A stretch of DNA of 64,000 nucleotides, taken from assembly GCA_019914945.1 (NCBI GenBank), contig CM034113.1, positions 4,692,850-4,756,849 of the forward strand. Reading direction: 5' to 3'. Shown here piece after piece: positions 21,564-34,079 of the stretch. The notes under the pieces are model-generated. The model was not told where the DNA came from. It did not search any database and was given only the letters and a program-made list of their open reading frames with translations. The first letter of the stretch is position 1; each line of letters begins with the position of its first letter. Source of the stretch: Typha latifolia. Taxonomy: Eukaryota > Streptophyta > Magnoliopsida > Poales > Typhaceae. Position numbers and translations under genes: made by a program.

Positions 21564-22706
21564 ATATAAAAAGTATGAGGGTACCTAAGTAGGCGCCAAG
21601 GTTAGGAGTGTCTAATGTGGTGATTGTGGTCATTGATATGCGATATCTCATTGTCTATGTTCGAGATCAGTTGAGTCTGGTGCGCATAGACAATCAAACA
21701 CCTATCGTTTGCCAGGGCATGCATATGGCAAGTTACCCTCATGTGATTTCTATTAACCAGTGGGGTACCCGATCTAGATGGAGATTAATATACCTTTAGC
21801 ATATGGTAGGGTATGATTATGACTAATATACCCTTAGTGTATGACAGGATATGATTATGAATGAGATATCCTTAGCGTATGGAAGGGTATGCTTTGAGCC
21901 TACATGCTAGGATAATGAGATCGGGTATTAGGTGTTGACTGTGTATAGTGGTTTAGTATGCTGATGTTATACTGATATAATGATGATGATTGTGATGCTA
22001 AGAATTGCATATGACTTTATTATCATCTGATATACCTAATTATCGAGTGGTTATTATACATTATATATAGTTGCATTTGATATCATAGTATGGTCATGGT
22101 CAACATGTATCATATGTGTCATATTTGAGAGAGTTATGATGATAGTATGATATGAAGATTTATTTATACATTGTCGAGAATTATATACTTAATTAGTTAT
22201 GACATGATATGTTTCATACATTTATATATTATTAAGAATATATTCTAGTATATGATTTACTCTCTATTTGTCATCAGTGATTCAAGGTAAAGTCTATTCA
22301 TTGAGCCTTTAGCTCATGACTCTTTTTATTTCTTTTCTACCCCCCATAAGATATGTGATACCTGAATGCGACTTTAGACATTCTAATGAGATATTTTAGA
22401 ATCAGACGTGAGATAGTACAGAAGATAGTTTATCTAGGTATTGAGTTATATTATTATTGAATATTTGTACTTTATTGTATTAGATAATGAATTGTATAAT
22501 ACATGTTGGATTGTATTGTACTTGTGTATTAATAGTTCTAGTTGTATTCTGATGGTTTATTGTGGCATGTACCGGTCCTGCTAAATTATGTAGTAGTCTA
22601 GGATGATTTTTGTCAATTCAGATATTTACATATTGATATATTTATTTGGATGATGCCATAATTTATCTTCCAATGAATTATGTGAGCATAGGTATATCTG
22701 TGCGTG
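21564..22706 (+). repeat. Retroelement-derived internal sequence
   Basis: Diverged plus-strand copy of the region found reverse-complemented at 15,440-15,800. No coding motif. It ends at TGACAGCCCCGCCC (about 22,707), a plausible LTR start. Confidence 0.5.
21786..21898 (+). repeat. 38-bp tandem repeat, three units
   Basis: Units start at 21786, 21824 and 21862; the shared core is CCTTAG, then TATG, then GGGTATG or GGATATG. Such short tandem repeats are common in the noncoding 3' part of plant LTR elements. Confidence 0.8.
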
Positions 22707-23200
22707 ACAGCCCCGCCCATCGTGTCGCATGCGTCGCGTGTGTTGTGTGGGCGCGTGGATGAGTATATGCCCGTGCTGGGCAGGAGCATTATACATACCC
22801 ATGCACCTTGGTGTTGCATGGGGGCACCATGCATTACAAGCCCGACCTGCTAGCCATAGCGGGCCCCGTAGTTGCCACAACCATCCTTCTCACCGCATCT
22901 CCCTCTCTCTCTCTCTCTCTCTAAATTCCTCTCTTTCAATCTCTCTCTCTCCTTTTCAATTGGGCTTGGGCTCACTAAAGTCGAGCCGTCGGCGAGAGGC
23001 CGACCACTAGCTGACTAACGGCGGTCGATACCCTTCTTTCTTCTCCCTCCTTCCCTTCTCTTTCTCTCTTTTTCCCTTCCTTTCCCATTCTCCCTCCTTC
23101 CCTTCTCCTTCTCCTTCTCCTTCTCCTTCTCCTTCTCTCTTTTCTTTCTTTCTCTCTTCATTCTCCTATCGCTCTCTCTATTGCTATCTACATTGCTTGG
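22707..23200 (+). repeat. LTR-like, CT-rich sequence
   Basis: Contains (CT)n near 22,903-22,921, GGCGAGAGGCCGACCACT near 22,991-23,008 shared with minus-strand 5,690-5,957, and (CTTCTC)n at about 23,098-23,135. Likely another copy of the oldest LTR family in the nest. Confidence 0.5.
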
Positions 23201-23389
23201 CTTGGCCCAACATTATAATGGAGAGAGTTACTCTCATTTTTCTTTTTAGTTATTATTTTATTTACATTAAATTTAAATAAATATTTAATTAGTTTAAAGA
23301 TATAATATACTCACTAATATAAATATTAGCTAAACATAAGTAGAGCAAATATAATTAATTGTAATGCTACAATCGTCTTTGGTGAAGAT

Positions 23390-23760
23390 GATTTTCTATA
23401 TGATTTGTTAATCTGAACAAAACTCAGAACGGAACTTACAAAGATAACTGGGATCGATCCAACCATTGGCTAATATGAAAATAATTATCATTCACATATT
23501 TATTGGAGGCTAACCCTAATGACTCAAACTGAATTGGCATCTAGTATTCGAACATCGTTGGTGGGCATTCGATCATCTCGACCAAGACTGCTATGAAATT
23601 GGGGCGTCCAAATGCTGTTGACTGGTCTTTCGAATGCTTCAATAAATGCTGCTCTCATGTTCTATATTTCAAATGTCGTTGGCCAAGCATTTGACTACCC
23701 GAGCCTGAAGCTACATGTCCTCTAAAATCAATAAACAACAATGTTAAGTAAAATATCAAA
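23390..23760 (-). repeat. Old relic of a TTCGAA-type LTR
   Basis: The plus strand reads CATTCACATATTTATTGGAG and then GGCTAACCCTAATGACTC, aligning with the TATA/upstream block CCACATATTTATAGAGGCTA of the Ty3 LTRs, with scattered TTCGAA, CATTCGA and CTTTCGAATGC motifs beyond it (23,540-23,640). Much more diverged than the other copies. 23,201-23,389 and 23,761-24,100 show nothing recognisable. Confidence 0.5.
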
Positions 23761-24299
23761 ATATCGTCTTACTTTTAACTATTCTCCCTTTCCTTTGTTC
23801 TAAAATAAGGAGTATAAAACGGACATTAGAGGGTCTAAACTTGATTACGTGGTAAGTTGCATGATTTTTTCAAACCAAAAAATTTAATGGATAACTAATG
23901 TAAGCAATATTTCAGAGGTTCTACGAGTGGTTAATGTGTAGTAAAAAAAGCAGACGATGATTTCTGTGTGAAAACAGATAATAGCTGGTGGGTCCAGTGT
24001 AATTATTCCAAAAAAGAAAAAAGAAAAAAGAAAAAAGAAATATAGATATAATAATAGCAGCCTATCGGCTATCGAAACCGCGCATATTTCTGAAACTAGG
24101 GTTGTATCACGCAATTGACAAACCCAACCGCCCTCTATCTTCAATTTCAATTTCTTTACGCACCTCACTCCACATCGTGTCATCCCTCTAAAACTCCACG
24201 TTTCATCCCGCATGGCTTCCCACCCTCTTTCTTCTCTCACCTTCCCTCCCCCTCCCCGTTCCAATCTCAGATCCTCTCCAGCCACCCACCTCTCCTCCC

Positions 24300-27200
24300 A
24301 TGAGGCTCTACGTCTACGTTCTCGAAGCCCGAGGTCTCTCCCCTTCCAAGTCCTCCGCCGCCGCCTACGTGAAGCTCAAGGTGGGCAAGCACAAATCCAG
24401 GACGAGGGCGGTCGGGCCAACCGCCGACCCCGTCTGGAACGAGGAGTTCGTCTTCCGGATCGCCGACGACGAGGCCGAGGCCGTCGAGCTCGACCTCGAC
24501 GTTGGCGTCTTCCGCCATTTCGATGCCGCGGGGAGGGAGCTCCTCGGTCGCGTTCGTCTCCCGATCGCGAATCTCTTAGATCAGGGGAAGCGGTCGCTTC
24601 CGCCCACTTGGTTCTCGTTGCAGCCCAAACACCACCATGCATCAAAATTTAAGACCAGAGAATGCGGTGCGTGCTCTTATTTTTCAGTTATAAGTTTCTG
24701 TAATCTTTGCTTTCTAATGCGTGATCTCCTGCATTTGCTCAGTAGGTAGGTAGTTGAATACATATAAGGTGTTTGTATAATTGTTCAAAAGCATTATGTG
24801 TGTGTGTGCGCACAATGAGCTCCATGATGTGAATAGTTAACATAGATGCCAATTCACTGATTTTAACTTGAATGGCAATACTATCATTGGTATATTTGAG
24901 ATTGTACATATCTACCGGTCTTATTAAAAAAATACTTTCTAATGAGATATACTGGTAATAAATAATTATGGAAGAGGTTATCGTTATCCATTGAATACTA
25001 TTTATTTCTGTTATATAAGGATACGGTGACATTTACTTGAGACTACATCTGTATGACAAAAACACGCATATGACTAATATATTTGTCATCATCCAAAGAT
25101 AATTCTAAATATAATTAACTAGAATAATTAGTCTCATTCAGCGATAAAATTGTTGAGCACTGAGATGGTATAATTTGACCATGTAAGTTGCCAATTTACC
25201 GTCTATCCTTCTATATATAGATAATGTTTAATGTACAAATAACCAAATAATAAATTTAAGGTTAACCAATTAGCATACTGATGCTTATGGGTCATGCAAA
25301 GTTCATCAGTTAGCCAGTCCAGCCATATTTATATCATACAGTGTACTGATTTGGTTCGACTCTTCCTGGCCCTTTCTGCATGTAACATTCTATTTACCAT
25401 TTATCCAATTCAGCTTGTTTATGTCTTGGATGAATTAGAATATTCCTTATATGGGTCAATGACAATTAACCCACTGATTGGATTTTATTAAGATTGGAGG
25501 CTGGTAAACTGCAGGAGCTACAAGTTGTAGATCTGGCATTATATCTATTAAACTCAAGGTCTTACCTTGTTTCCATACTTTTGAGTATAAATTCTCATCC
25601 TTGGCAATCGCCACCATCACTTTACCAGTTTACCCTTAAAGAAGAACTGGGCCATGAACCATGTAACACTATCCATGGGGCAGGAGAAAGTTTTACCTTT
25701 GATATCATATGCCATTGGAAAATTATAGAATCTGAGAATATAATGTACAAACAGTAGCTAGGCAATTAATATTTGTGACTTAAATTACAGAAGGTAGGAG
25801 GCAACCTATGTGAAGGATGCAGCAATGGCATACCTCGACTGTTGGAGTTTGTTCTGTATTTATTCTTGTGCACCTGAGAAATTGATTTTAATGTAAGAAA
25901 ATCAAGAGTTTAAACATAACCATAATATGAGCATCTGTTTTAGTCTAGGGTGTAATGAGAATTATATTCTAGGTTTGAGCTTAAGGGTGTGCAGTGGTAC
26001 ACCTTTATTTTCCCTTAAGTCAAGTTTAGAATTTTCTTGAAGAAGATTAAGATTGCATTAGGTGGTTCGACAATTGTTGTAGTACAGATTTTGGAAGAAT
26101 GACAATGTGTATGAATCCTTATAGGGTAGGCATGCAATTCCTTGTATTAATACGCAGCAATATAAGCATATCTTTAAACCTTTTACCTGGAGTTCATTTT
26201 TATTGAGTTTGAGATTTGAAGGCACTTTCCAGGAGATATACCAATAGTTTATTTTTAATACATTTGAAAGTATATCTTACATGTTTTAATGACATTAATC
26301 TAATTTCTAAAAATATAGGGAAAATTCTTCTTACAATGTCTTTGTATGGAAGAAGCAGTGATGTTTCTGTTATTCATTCTTCTTTCCCTTGTCCAAGCTT
26401 ATGTGATAGAAGCAATCTTGGACAAGAGGAAAGAGCAGCTACCGAATCTATGGATATTGCTAAGGGAGCAAATTATGTCACCGAGACATGCATGAACGAG
26501 TCAATGTCTGCTGTCAGCCAATCAGAATCTCTAAATTCTAGTGATGTGGAGACAGGATTTCGGGAGATAAATGAAGAAAATAGATCATCTGTTTCCAGGA
26601 ATCGTGACTTGCTAGAGGTGTCTGATAGTGTCAAAATAGACAAAGACAACATAAATGCAAATTTGTCATCTTTCACCTTCGAGGATGCTATGGAAACCTT
26701 GCAGCTGAGGGATGACAACAACATGCCTGATAATCTTCAAGGAGGTGTTCTTCTTGAAAAAACATATATTATTGAGCCAAAGGATCTGAACTCTTTTCTT
26801 TTTCATCCTAACTCGCAGTTTGCAAGAGATCATGCCACACTGCAGGGAACCACAGATTATCAAGAAAAACCATGGGAATGGAAGAGAAAGAACTCACAAT
26901 GTTTGACTAGGATTGTTAGTTATACAAAAGCTCCAAGCAAATTAGTAAAATCTGTAAAAGCTACCGAGGAACAGACGTACCTTAAAGCTGATGGGAAAAA
27001 TTTTGCAGTTTTGATCCGTGTAAGCATGCCAGAGGTACCCTTTGGTTATTGTTTTGAGGTTGTTTTGCTCTATAAGATTATGCCAGGTCCAGAATTACTT
27101 TCAGACGAGGAATGCTCTCAACTTGTTATATCCTGGAATGTTGATTTCCACCAGAGAACTGTAATGAAAAGCATGATTGAGGGAGGTGTTCAGAAAGGGC

Positions 27201-29846
27201 TGAAAGAAAATTTTGATAGTTTTGCAGACTCGATATGTCAGTATGTTAAATCCGCAAGCTCATCAGAGCTTCTGTTGGATAAGGAGCAGCTGCTGGCACC
27301 CTTGCAGCAGGAGCACCAGACAGATTGGGGATTGGCTATCAAGTACTTCTGTAATTTTACAGTAGTTTCTACTGCTATAATGGGATTATATGTTCTTCTG
27401 CACATTTTTTTTTCACGGCCTGGTATGAAGCAGGGCCTAGAGTTTAATGGTTTAGATTTGCCTGATAGCTTTGGTGAGCTGATTATCTCGGGAATATTGT
27501 TTCTCCAAGTGGAGCATGTATTAAGTATGGTTTCTCATTTTGTACTGGCAAGACTGCAAAGAGGTACAGTTTATTTCTTCCCAGAACTAGTGTTTTACCA
27601 TTCTGGAGTCCTAGTAACTGATGTGCATTATAGTTGTCCAACATGCATGTTGGCTGTCTCAAGTTTCTACTAACTGCTTTACACATGGATAGCTATCTTG
27701 GATTAGTTGATTCATTCTTTCCTTTCTTAGGTAGTGATCATGGAATCAAAGCACAGGGTGATGGTTGGCTGCTGACTGTAGCTTTGGTTGAAGGGACTAA
27801 CTTACCATCAGTTGTTTCATCTGGATCTGCAGATCCTTACGTGGTATTTAGCTGTAATGGTATAACTAAAACAAGTTCCGTACAGCTGCAGACACTAGAT
27901 CCGCAATGGAATGGTCAGTTTTTAAGTTGTAGATTCACTTTATTATCTTAATTTACACTAGACCTCTAATTGCTTTTGTGGTTTAAATATCATAATGATT
28001 TGCTGAAAATCTGCAGAGATAATGGAGTTTGACGCAATGCAGGAACCACCTTCCGTATTGGATGTTGAAGTTTTCAACTTTGATGGTCCATTTGACCTTG
28101 CAGTCTCTCTTGGACATGCAGAGATTAATTTTCTAAAACATACATCTTCAGAGCTAGCTGACAGGTGGGTTCCTCTTGAGGGAAAAATGGCTCAAGAATC
28201 TAATAGTCAGCTACATCTAAGAATTTTCTTGGATAATACTAAAGGATCTGAAACTATTAGAGACTATTTATCAAAGATGGAGAAAGAAGTAGGCAAGAAG
28301 GTATTTTAGTCTAGTTATTTACTATTTTACTTATTTCTGATACAAAGAGCTGTTCATGATTTTTTATCCTTTTGCTTGCTAGTTGACTATTCGGTCACCT
28401 CATAAGAATTCAACGTTTCAAAAGCTTTTTGGGTTACCACCAGAAGAATTTCTCGTAAGTGATTACTCATGTTCCTTAAAGAGGAAGTTGCCACTGCAGG
28501 TTCTTATTTCAACTTTATCTTGCAAGTTTATGAATACAGTTAGACTTTTCAGTTGGAATGAATGACTATAATAGACTTGAGGAATAGCTCTCGAATGATT
28601 AACAAAATCTTTTCATTGCAGGGCAGACTTTTTCTCTCAGCAAGAATTATTGGATTTTATGCTAATCTATTTGGCCATAAAACAAACTTCTTTTTTCTCT
28701 GGGAAGATGTTGATGACATTCAAGTGATCCCTCCATCCTTGGCAACGGTTGGAAGCCCAGCTCTGCAGATAATCTTGAAGAGCAGTCGAGGACTTGATGC
28801 CAAACATGGTGCTAAGTCTCAAGATGAGGAAGGAAGGTTGAAATTTCAGTTTCAGTCTTTTGTGTCATTCAACTCAGCTAGCAGGTATTATGGAGTAAAT
28901 GTGCAAATTATCTTTAGGTTCTGGGAGATTCTAAATTGTAATCATTGCACACTTCCAAGAGAAATGATTTTATTTAATTTTTTAAGGACGATTATGGCGC
29001 TGTGGAGAACAAAAACCATGCCACTTGAACAAAGAGCTAAGCTGGAAGAAGATCAGCAAGAAGATGGAAAGCATGTTCAAATTGAGGACACGGAGTCCAT
29101 CTTGAATATGGAAGACACTGTTCTTTCAAAAGCATACATCTTAGAACTTCCTATCAAAGTGAGATTTCCAATATTGTCTTTCAATTTTTGGATATGTATC
29201 TGGCTATGAGAGCTTCTTATTTTTATTCTTGGGAAAGTTCTCCGAAGATTATTCGTATTTATGTGTGTTATCTTTTCCTTCTCGTTGATGTATTGCAGAT
29301 AAATTTACTGATGGAGTTATTTGAAGGGGGTCATCTAGAGATGAAAATAATGACTAAAGTTGGTTGTCTTGATTACTCAGTTACCCCCTGGGAATCTGTC
29401 GATGCCAATGTCCATGAAAGGCATGTTCGGTATAAGTTCAATCGTTACATGTCTATTTTTGGCAGCGAAGTGGTTAGCACTCAACTGAAATCTACTCTGG
29501 ATGATAATGGATGGATGATAGATGATGTTATGACTCTTCACAATGTTCCATTTGGTGACTACTTCCGGGTATTATTTTTGATGTTCACCTTCACTTCCTG
29601 TTCTATATTTGTTACATCTAGGCTCTAATGTTTTCTTTGCGGCAGGTACACATGAGATATGATATCCAAACCCTCTCGTCGGATGCCACGACTACAAGAT
29701 GTGATGCATTTGTTGGCATTGAATGGCTGAAAAGCTCCAAATTCCAGAAGAGGATCACCAGAAACATATGTGACAAACTCACTCACAGATCAAAGGAGAT
29801 CTTTGAACTGGCGGAGAGGGAAATACTATCTTTAGAGTCACATTAG
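24300..29846 (+). CDS. C2 and GRAM domain protein (At1g03370 type; C2-VASt-C2-GRAM-VASt)
   Basis: Nine exons: 24300-24666, 26319-27563, 27731-27913, 28017-28300, 28383-28499, 28622-28884, 28987-29158, 29299-29568 and 29646-29846. All introns are GT-AG, phases match, and the product is 1,033 residues. C2-1 spans about 1-105 (MRLYVYVLEARGLSPSKS). The first VASt domain is about 264-437 (GVLLEKTYIIEPKDLN, TEEQTYLKADGK). A hydrophobic segment at 466-489 may be a membrane anchor. C2-2 is about 548-650 (ADPYVVFSCNG, PPSVLDVEVFNFDGPFD). GRAM is about 705-790 (FQKLFGLPPEEFLVSDYSC, GRLFLSARIIGFYA, FFFLWEDVDDIQV). The second VASt is about 855-1020. VASt/GRAM proteins are linked to sterol transfer at membrane contact sites; C2 domains bind membranes, often with calcium. 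The start was chosen because C2 begins there. Exon 1 is strongly GC-rich, later exons AT-rich. Confidence 0.95.
24667..26318 (+). other. Intron 1 of the C2/GRAM gene
   Basis: 1,652 bases, AT-rich, phase 1. No second gene or complete repeat is seen. It ends AAAATATAG before the exon that continues the conserved ILLTMSLYG stretch. Confidence 0.85.
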
Positions 29847-30050
29847 CAACTTTTGTTACGATTTATGGTGCCTTAAGTTTTATTTTTTTCCTTTCAGTTG
29901 CTTATGTCATTCTCAAGTTCCAATTATCTTTCATTTATTTTCTCAGTTTTTAAGTTATTTTGTTAAGCCAGAGAAGTTCGGAATCTAGAAACCCTTAATT
30001 TCATAGTGATTAATTGCTTTACTTTTACATTATTTTAATTTTATTTTTTT

Positions 30051-30443
30051 GGGAAAATTTGTATATAATACCATCTTTTAATTGTAGTTTACTCCTTATA
30101 TTTTTATTATTTGCAAATCGAGCTTTATGATTTAACGAATATGTGCAGAAAATACTCTGTTGTTAGATTAGTTAGTTAAATTTAATTAAAATTTTGAATT
30201 AGGCTAACTATATTAAAAAAATTACGAAAATATCTTCAAACAAATTATATTAAGGATAATTTAAAAATAAGGGCAATTTAGTTATTTTAAAAATAAAATA
30301 TTTTTACTTAACGGAGTATTCTTACGGTATTAAGTTTAAATCTAATTTAGAGTATTTTTTATATATATTTATTAAATTATAGGGTTTAATTTATAAATAG
30401 TAAAAATATAGAATGTAAACTATATTTACTTTATAAATTTCCT
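30051..30443. mobile_element. Mutator-like MITE, copy A
   Basis: About 393 bases with inverted arms of roughly 110 bases: the left arm starts GGGAAAATTTGTATATAATA and the right arm ends ACTTTATAAATTTCCT. Flanking 9-mers TATTTTTTT and TCTTTTTTT match at 8 of 9 positions. Same family as 32,419-32,807 and 39,611-39,996. No coding capacity. Confidence 0.8.
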
Positions 30444-30567
30444 TCTTTTTTTTAGAACATCATCTCAACGGTCTGTTCAAACATGCAAGCCATTAGTAGA
30501 TAGAAGGCCACAATCAGCATTTTATGACAATTTTACATCCTTAATCTTATTCGAACAGTACCTTGTC

Positions 30568-30735
30568 AATAGGAGGTTTGTGCATACTATTCGGTCTGAT
30601 TGGTAATCCACTCGAGAAAAAAAGCTTTATTACGAACAAAATCCGTGGATATATAACTTAACCTAGTTATGCACAAGATGGATCAATGTACTTCACTGAT
30701 CAACGACGTATTACATAATATTAGCAAAAGATGAC
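30568..30735 (+). repeat. Direct repeat, left copy
   Basis: ATAGGAGGTTTGTGCATACT and the following 150 bases match 31,646-31,810 (ATAGGAGATTTGTGCATATT) at a moderate level, including AACCTAGTTATGCACA against AACCTAGCTAAAACATA. The copies bracket about 0.9 kb containing the LTR-like fragment at 31,100-31,620, so this may be an insertion between repeats or two copies of one repeat. Confidence 0.55.
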
Positions 30736-31099
30736 GTCTTAATTCCTAGAATACATTTGTTACTATTAATGCAATCCGGTGAAAGTTTATGATGCGATCT
30801 ACGTCAGATAGGATCACCTCATGAGGATATTGAGCTTAATGGATTGAGTCTAGTTATCTTATTTACTTATTTGGTTTAGTCAGAGCCTTAGTATGTTATA
30901 ATTTTATTTAATTAGCTAAATCCAACTCTAAGTAGTTTTAGAAAAAATATTCGTCGAATATTTTACAGTCGTTAGAATAATATCAAAGTAGCTGGATAGA
31001 TCACCAACCTTCAGATCTACAAATTTGGTATTCACGACTTCTCTAGATTCAGAATCTATGTGCGACGAAATGAAATATTAATCCAACAAAGATAAAGAA

Positions 31100-31620
31100 G
31101 GCTAATTTAGTCAAGTTATTTAGTTAGTCTTATTATTTGAATTTCAAATAAATTGGATAATCCGCATGTGGATCCGATCCGCTAAAGATTTTTACTCCTA
31201 TAAATAGGGGTAGATAATAAGGATTGAATGGAAGAAATCTGAGTTTAGCCAAGTTATTATTTTCTTCTTTATCTTTTATCGTAGTTGTTAAATTATCTTA
31301 TCTTTCTAGGAATTGATCATAGCTTTATTCTAGGAATAGATTATAGCCGTAGAAATATCTTGATCTTTCAAACCCTAGCCATCTTCTTCCATCAACCACC
31401 TTACCTTACGGTCCACCATCACCCTTGGCTGTCCACCACCCTCCCGTTGAATATTTATCGTTCTGACCTATTTCCACTGTTTTATTTTTAACTTTTTATC
31501 TAGATATTTGTAAAACTAAAGCCATTAGAATTCTATCTTGTGACGCTACTATCACCTAAATTTTTATAATTTTATTATGTCCGGATCGGTCTAGATCTGG
31601 TTCGTTAGAGTTTTGAACCA
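31100..31620 (+). repeat. LTR-like fragment, family shared with 38,320
   Basis: Contains TAGTCTTATTATTTGAATTT, CAAATAAATTGGATAATCCGC and CCTATAAATAGGGGTAGATA, matching plus-strand 38,360-38,480 block by block (CTTATAAATATAAGTAG at the TATA box). A CT-rich, CCACC-rich leader follows both TATA boxes. No coding region is attached. Confidence 0.65.
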
Positions 31621-31645
31621 AATAAAAAGTCATAACTTTTTGATA

Positions 31646-31810
31646 ACATAATAGGAGATTTGTGCATATTAGTTTGGTCCATTATTAACAATACATTCAA
31701 GATAAAAAGGTTTTGTTGATTGAAAACTAAAGACAAGTTAACCTAGCTAAAACATATGTGGATCAACTATATATGCACATATTCCGTCACATCAATATAT
31801 ATGAGTTCTT
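31646..31810 (+). repeat. Direct repeat, right copy
   Basis: Diverged copy of 30,568-30,735. 31,811-32,418 beyond it is AT-rich with nothing recognisable. Confidence 0.55.
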
Positions 31811-32418
31811 AAAAGATGAATTTTAATCATGATAAAGTTGCTCTGATATAAATTTTTTACAACGGTTGGCACTCTGCAAGCCCATATTATTAATGAGTTA
31901 TATTACTTGTGTGAGATAAAGTTACAGAGGATTGAAAAAAACTTTCAATGCATCTAAATAATAACGATTAGAATTTATATAAAAAATATATGAGCAAAAT
32001 AATGAACAAAATTAATTTCATTATTTAGTAAATAATTATATCAATTATCAATAGATTACTTTTTTTCAAGTGATTACTTTTGGTCGATTTGCAACATAAA
32101 TAAATATAATTTATGTTTTTGCTCTAATACCTATTTTAGTTTCCTTTACAGGTTCACCGATTTTAGCTAATTTTTTAGGTACAAGAATTACCCCTATACA
32201 AAGTTTTAGAATATCTCCTTAGGTTGTTACATGTAATGAGATCTCATAACACTTATAGAATAAAAACAAAACTCTTATTAGTTCTCTCCCTTCTGGCGGT
32301 GATATATAGAATTTGGATCTCATTTCTTTGTCTTTCAATTGGTAATTTCATAGCCTTTTCTATGAAATGTATCTTGGTGAAAAAATTTAGTTCTTTCAAA
32401 TGGACACAATTTACTTTT

Positions 32419-32807
32419 GGAAAATTTGTATGTAACACCCTATTTTTTTTAATGTAATTGCAGTTTTCACCCTATATTTTTATTATTTACAAATCGAACC
32501 CTATTAAAAACATTATTTTATTTTATTTTTAAAATAACTAAAATGCCTAAAATGCTCTTATTTCTAAAATAATTAAAATGCCTAAAATACTCTTATTTCT
32601 AAAATAATTAAAACGCCCTTAGTATTACTTAGTTGAGGGTATTTTCATAATTTTTTTAGTGTAATTAACTTAACCCTAAAGGTTTAGTTAAGTTTAACTA
32701 ACTCATGTAGCTATAGGATATTTTTTACACATATTTACTAAATCATAGAGCTTAACAGGGGATTAACTATAATTTCATTAAAAGAAAGTGTAATATGCAA
32801 ATTTTCT
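32419..32807. mobile_element. Mutator-like MITE, copy B
   Basis: 389 bases. Left end GGAAAATTTGTATGTAACAC, right end GTAATATGCAAATTTTCT, flanked by TTTACTTTT (32,410-32,418) and TTTACTCTT (32,808-32,816), 8 of 9 matching. Nine-base duplications and long inverted ends are the mark of the Mutator superfamily. A short internal tandem (TAAAATGCCTAAAAT) occurs near 32,540-32,600. Confidence 0.85.
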
Positions 32808-32816
32808 TTTACTCTT

Positions 32817-33908
32817 GTACCCCCAACAATGCTTTTCTAAAGCAATCGTTAATCCTAACCGAACCAAAAGAAATACACTTTTAATTGTAGGTCTCGTAGA
32901 TTACTAGAGATACATAAGCCACTTAAACCATGGTAATGCATTTTTAATCTGAATTGCTTTCTTGTTCTTTGATTAGGAAATCTAGAATTGATGGCATTTT
33001 GAATTATAGTTGTACTAAAAGAATGTATAGTGATTGCTTTATTTTTTTTAATCAATTTGGTGCAGTAGATTAACACATACTATTGTAGGTGAATATTATG
33101 AACCGGACAGCACTCACTCTACTTGATTGAAGACTTGGAAAACCTTGTCGGACTTCGCATATGAATGACTTCTTTTTCAAAAATTGTACAGGCTCCTTAA
33201 TTGTGCTTCAACATGGAAATCTAAATATTAAAGTTCCTCTCATAAAAAAGAAAGACTAATAATTGAGATGTCATACAAACTTCTGATTACCCTTAATTGG
33301 AACATGAAAAACTAAAACTAGAACTTTAATTCTTAATAATCTACAATGATTGTGGTTAGAGTAATTTTTTAATGTATTTTTGTAATGTACTCTATTATTC
33401 CATTATGTTGACAATTTATGAGAAAGCATTTTTTGTACTTAGGATAATTCTAAATCTTCTATGCTTATAATTATTTGTGTTCTTTACTAATTAATTTCAT
33501 AGTTAGTACTACGGAATCCATAGGGAGTATCTTTAAAATCCGAAGATACTAACTATAAAATCTTTTATTAAGAATTCATAGTCTATTATTAGTTAAATCA
33601 GTTTTTTTTATTCTTAATTTGTGGATAATGCTTTGGTTGATTAATTTATTATGCAGATATTCTATTTTTTTCATTCATAAGAGAAATCGACCTAAAAATT
33701 CATATACAAAAATGTCACAAAAAGAAGAAAAAAAATTGAAGATTTTCAAAAAACTTCCAACTATAGTCTCCCTTGTTACCTCGAAAAGATTGGAGTTGGA
33801 TTCAAATTTATATGAGCTCCTCTTGTTAGCCCACTTCAACTTACTCCCTTCAAGCACTTATTCACGTTCCCCAAGACATACCACTGCTGCAACAAATAAT
33901 TTATGCAT
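32817..33908. other. Intergenic, no gene seen
   Basis: AT-rich sequence with short frames that lack motifs. 33,680-33,860 is A-rich. Nothing supports a gene here. Confidence 0.5.
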
Positions 33909-33988
33909 AAAAAGTGATTCCAAATTCAACTTTGAGAGATTTTCTATTAAAAAGTGATTCCAAATTCAACTTTGAGAGATTTTCTACT
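33909..33988 (+). repeat. 40-bp tandem duplication
   Basis: Two units, 33,909-33,948 and 33,949-33,988, identical except at the last bases; both contain GATTCCAAATTCAACTTTGA. The very high identity implies a recent slip or repair event. Confidence 0.92.
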
Positions 33989-34079
33989 AGGCTTATAGGG
34001 AAGGAGACAACAAAAATATTGGGCTTGCCTCTCAAAGACGACCATGCACATTCAATACTGTCAGTGCTAATAAACGGAT

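Noticed and set aside
24212..24652. Second open frame (146 codons) over exon 1 of the C2/GRAM gene, and a minus-strand frame at 24,376-24,645
   Set aside because: Arg-rich shadow frames produced by GC-rich coding sequence; the true frame carries the C2 domain.
29188..29628. 146-codon frame extending beyond the eighth exon of the C2/GRAM gene
   Set aside because: It reads into both flanking introns; GT-AG borders at 29,299 and 29,568 restore the conserved frame.
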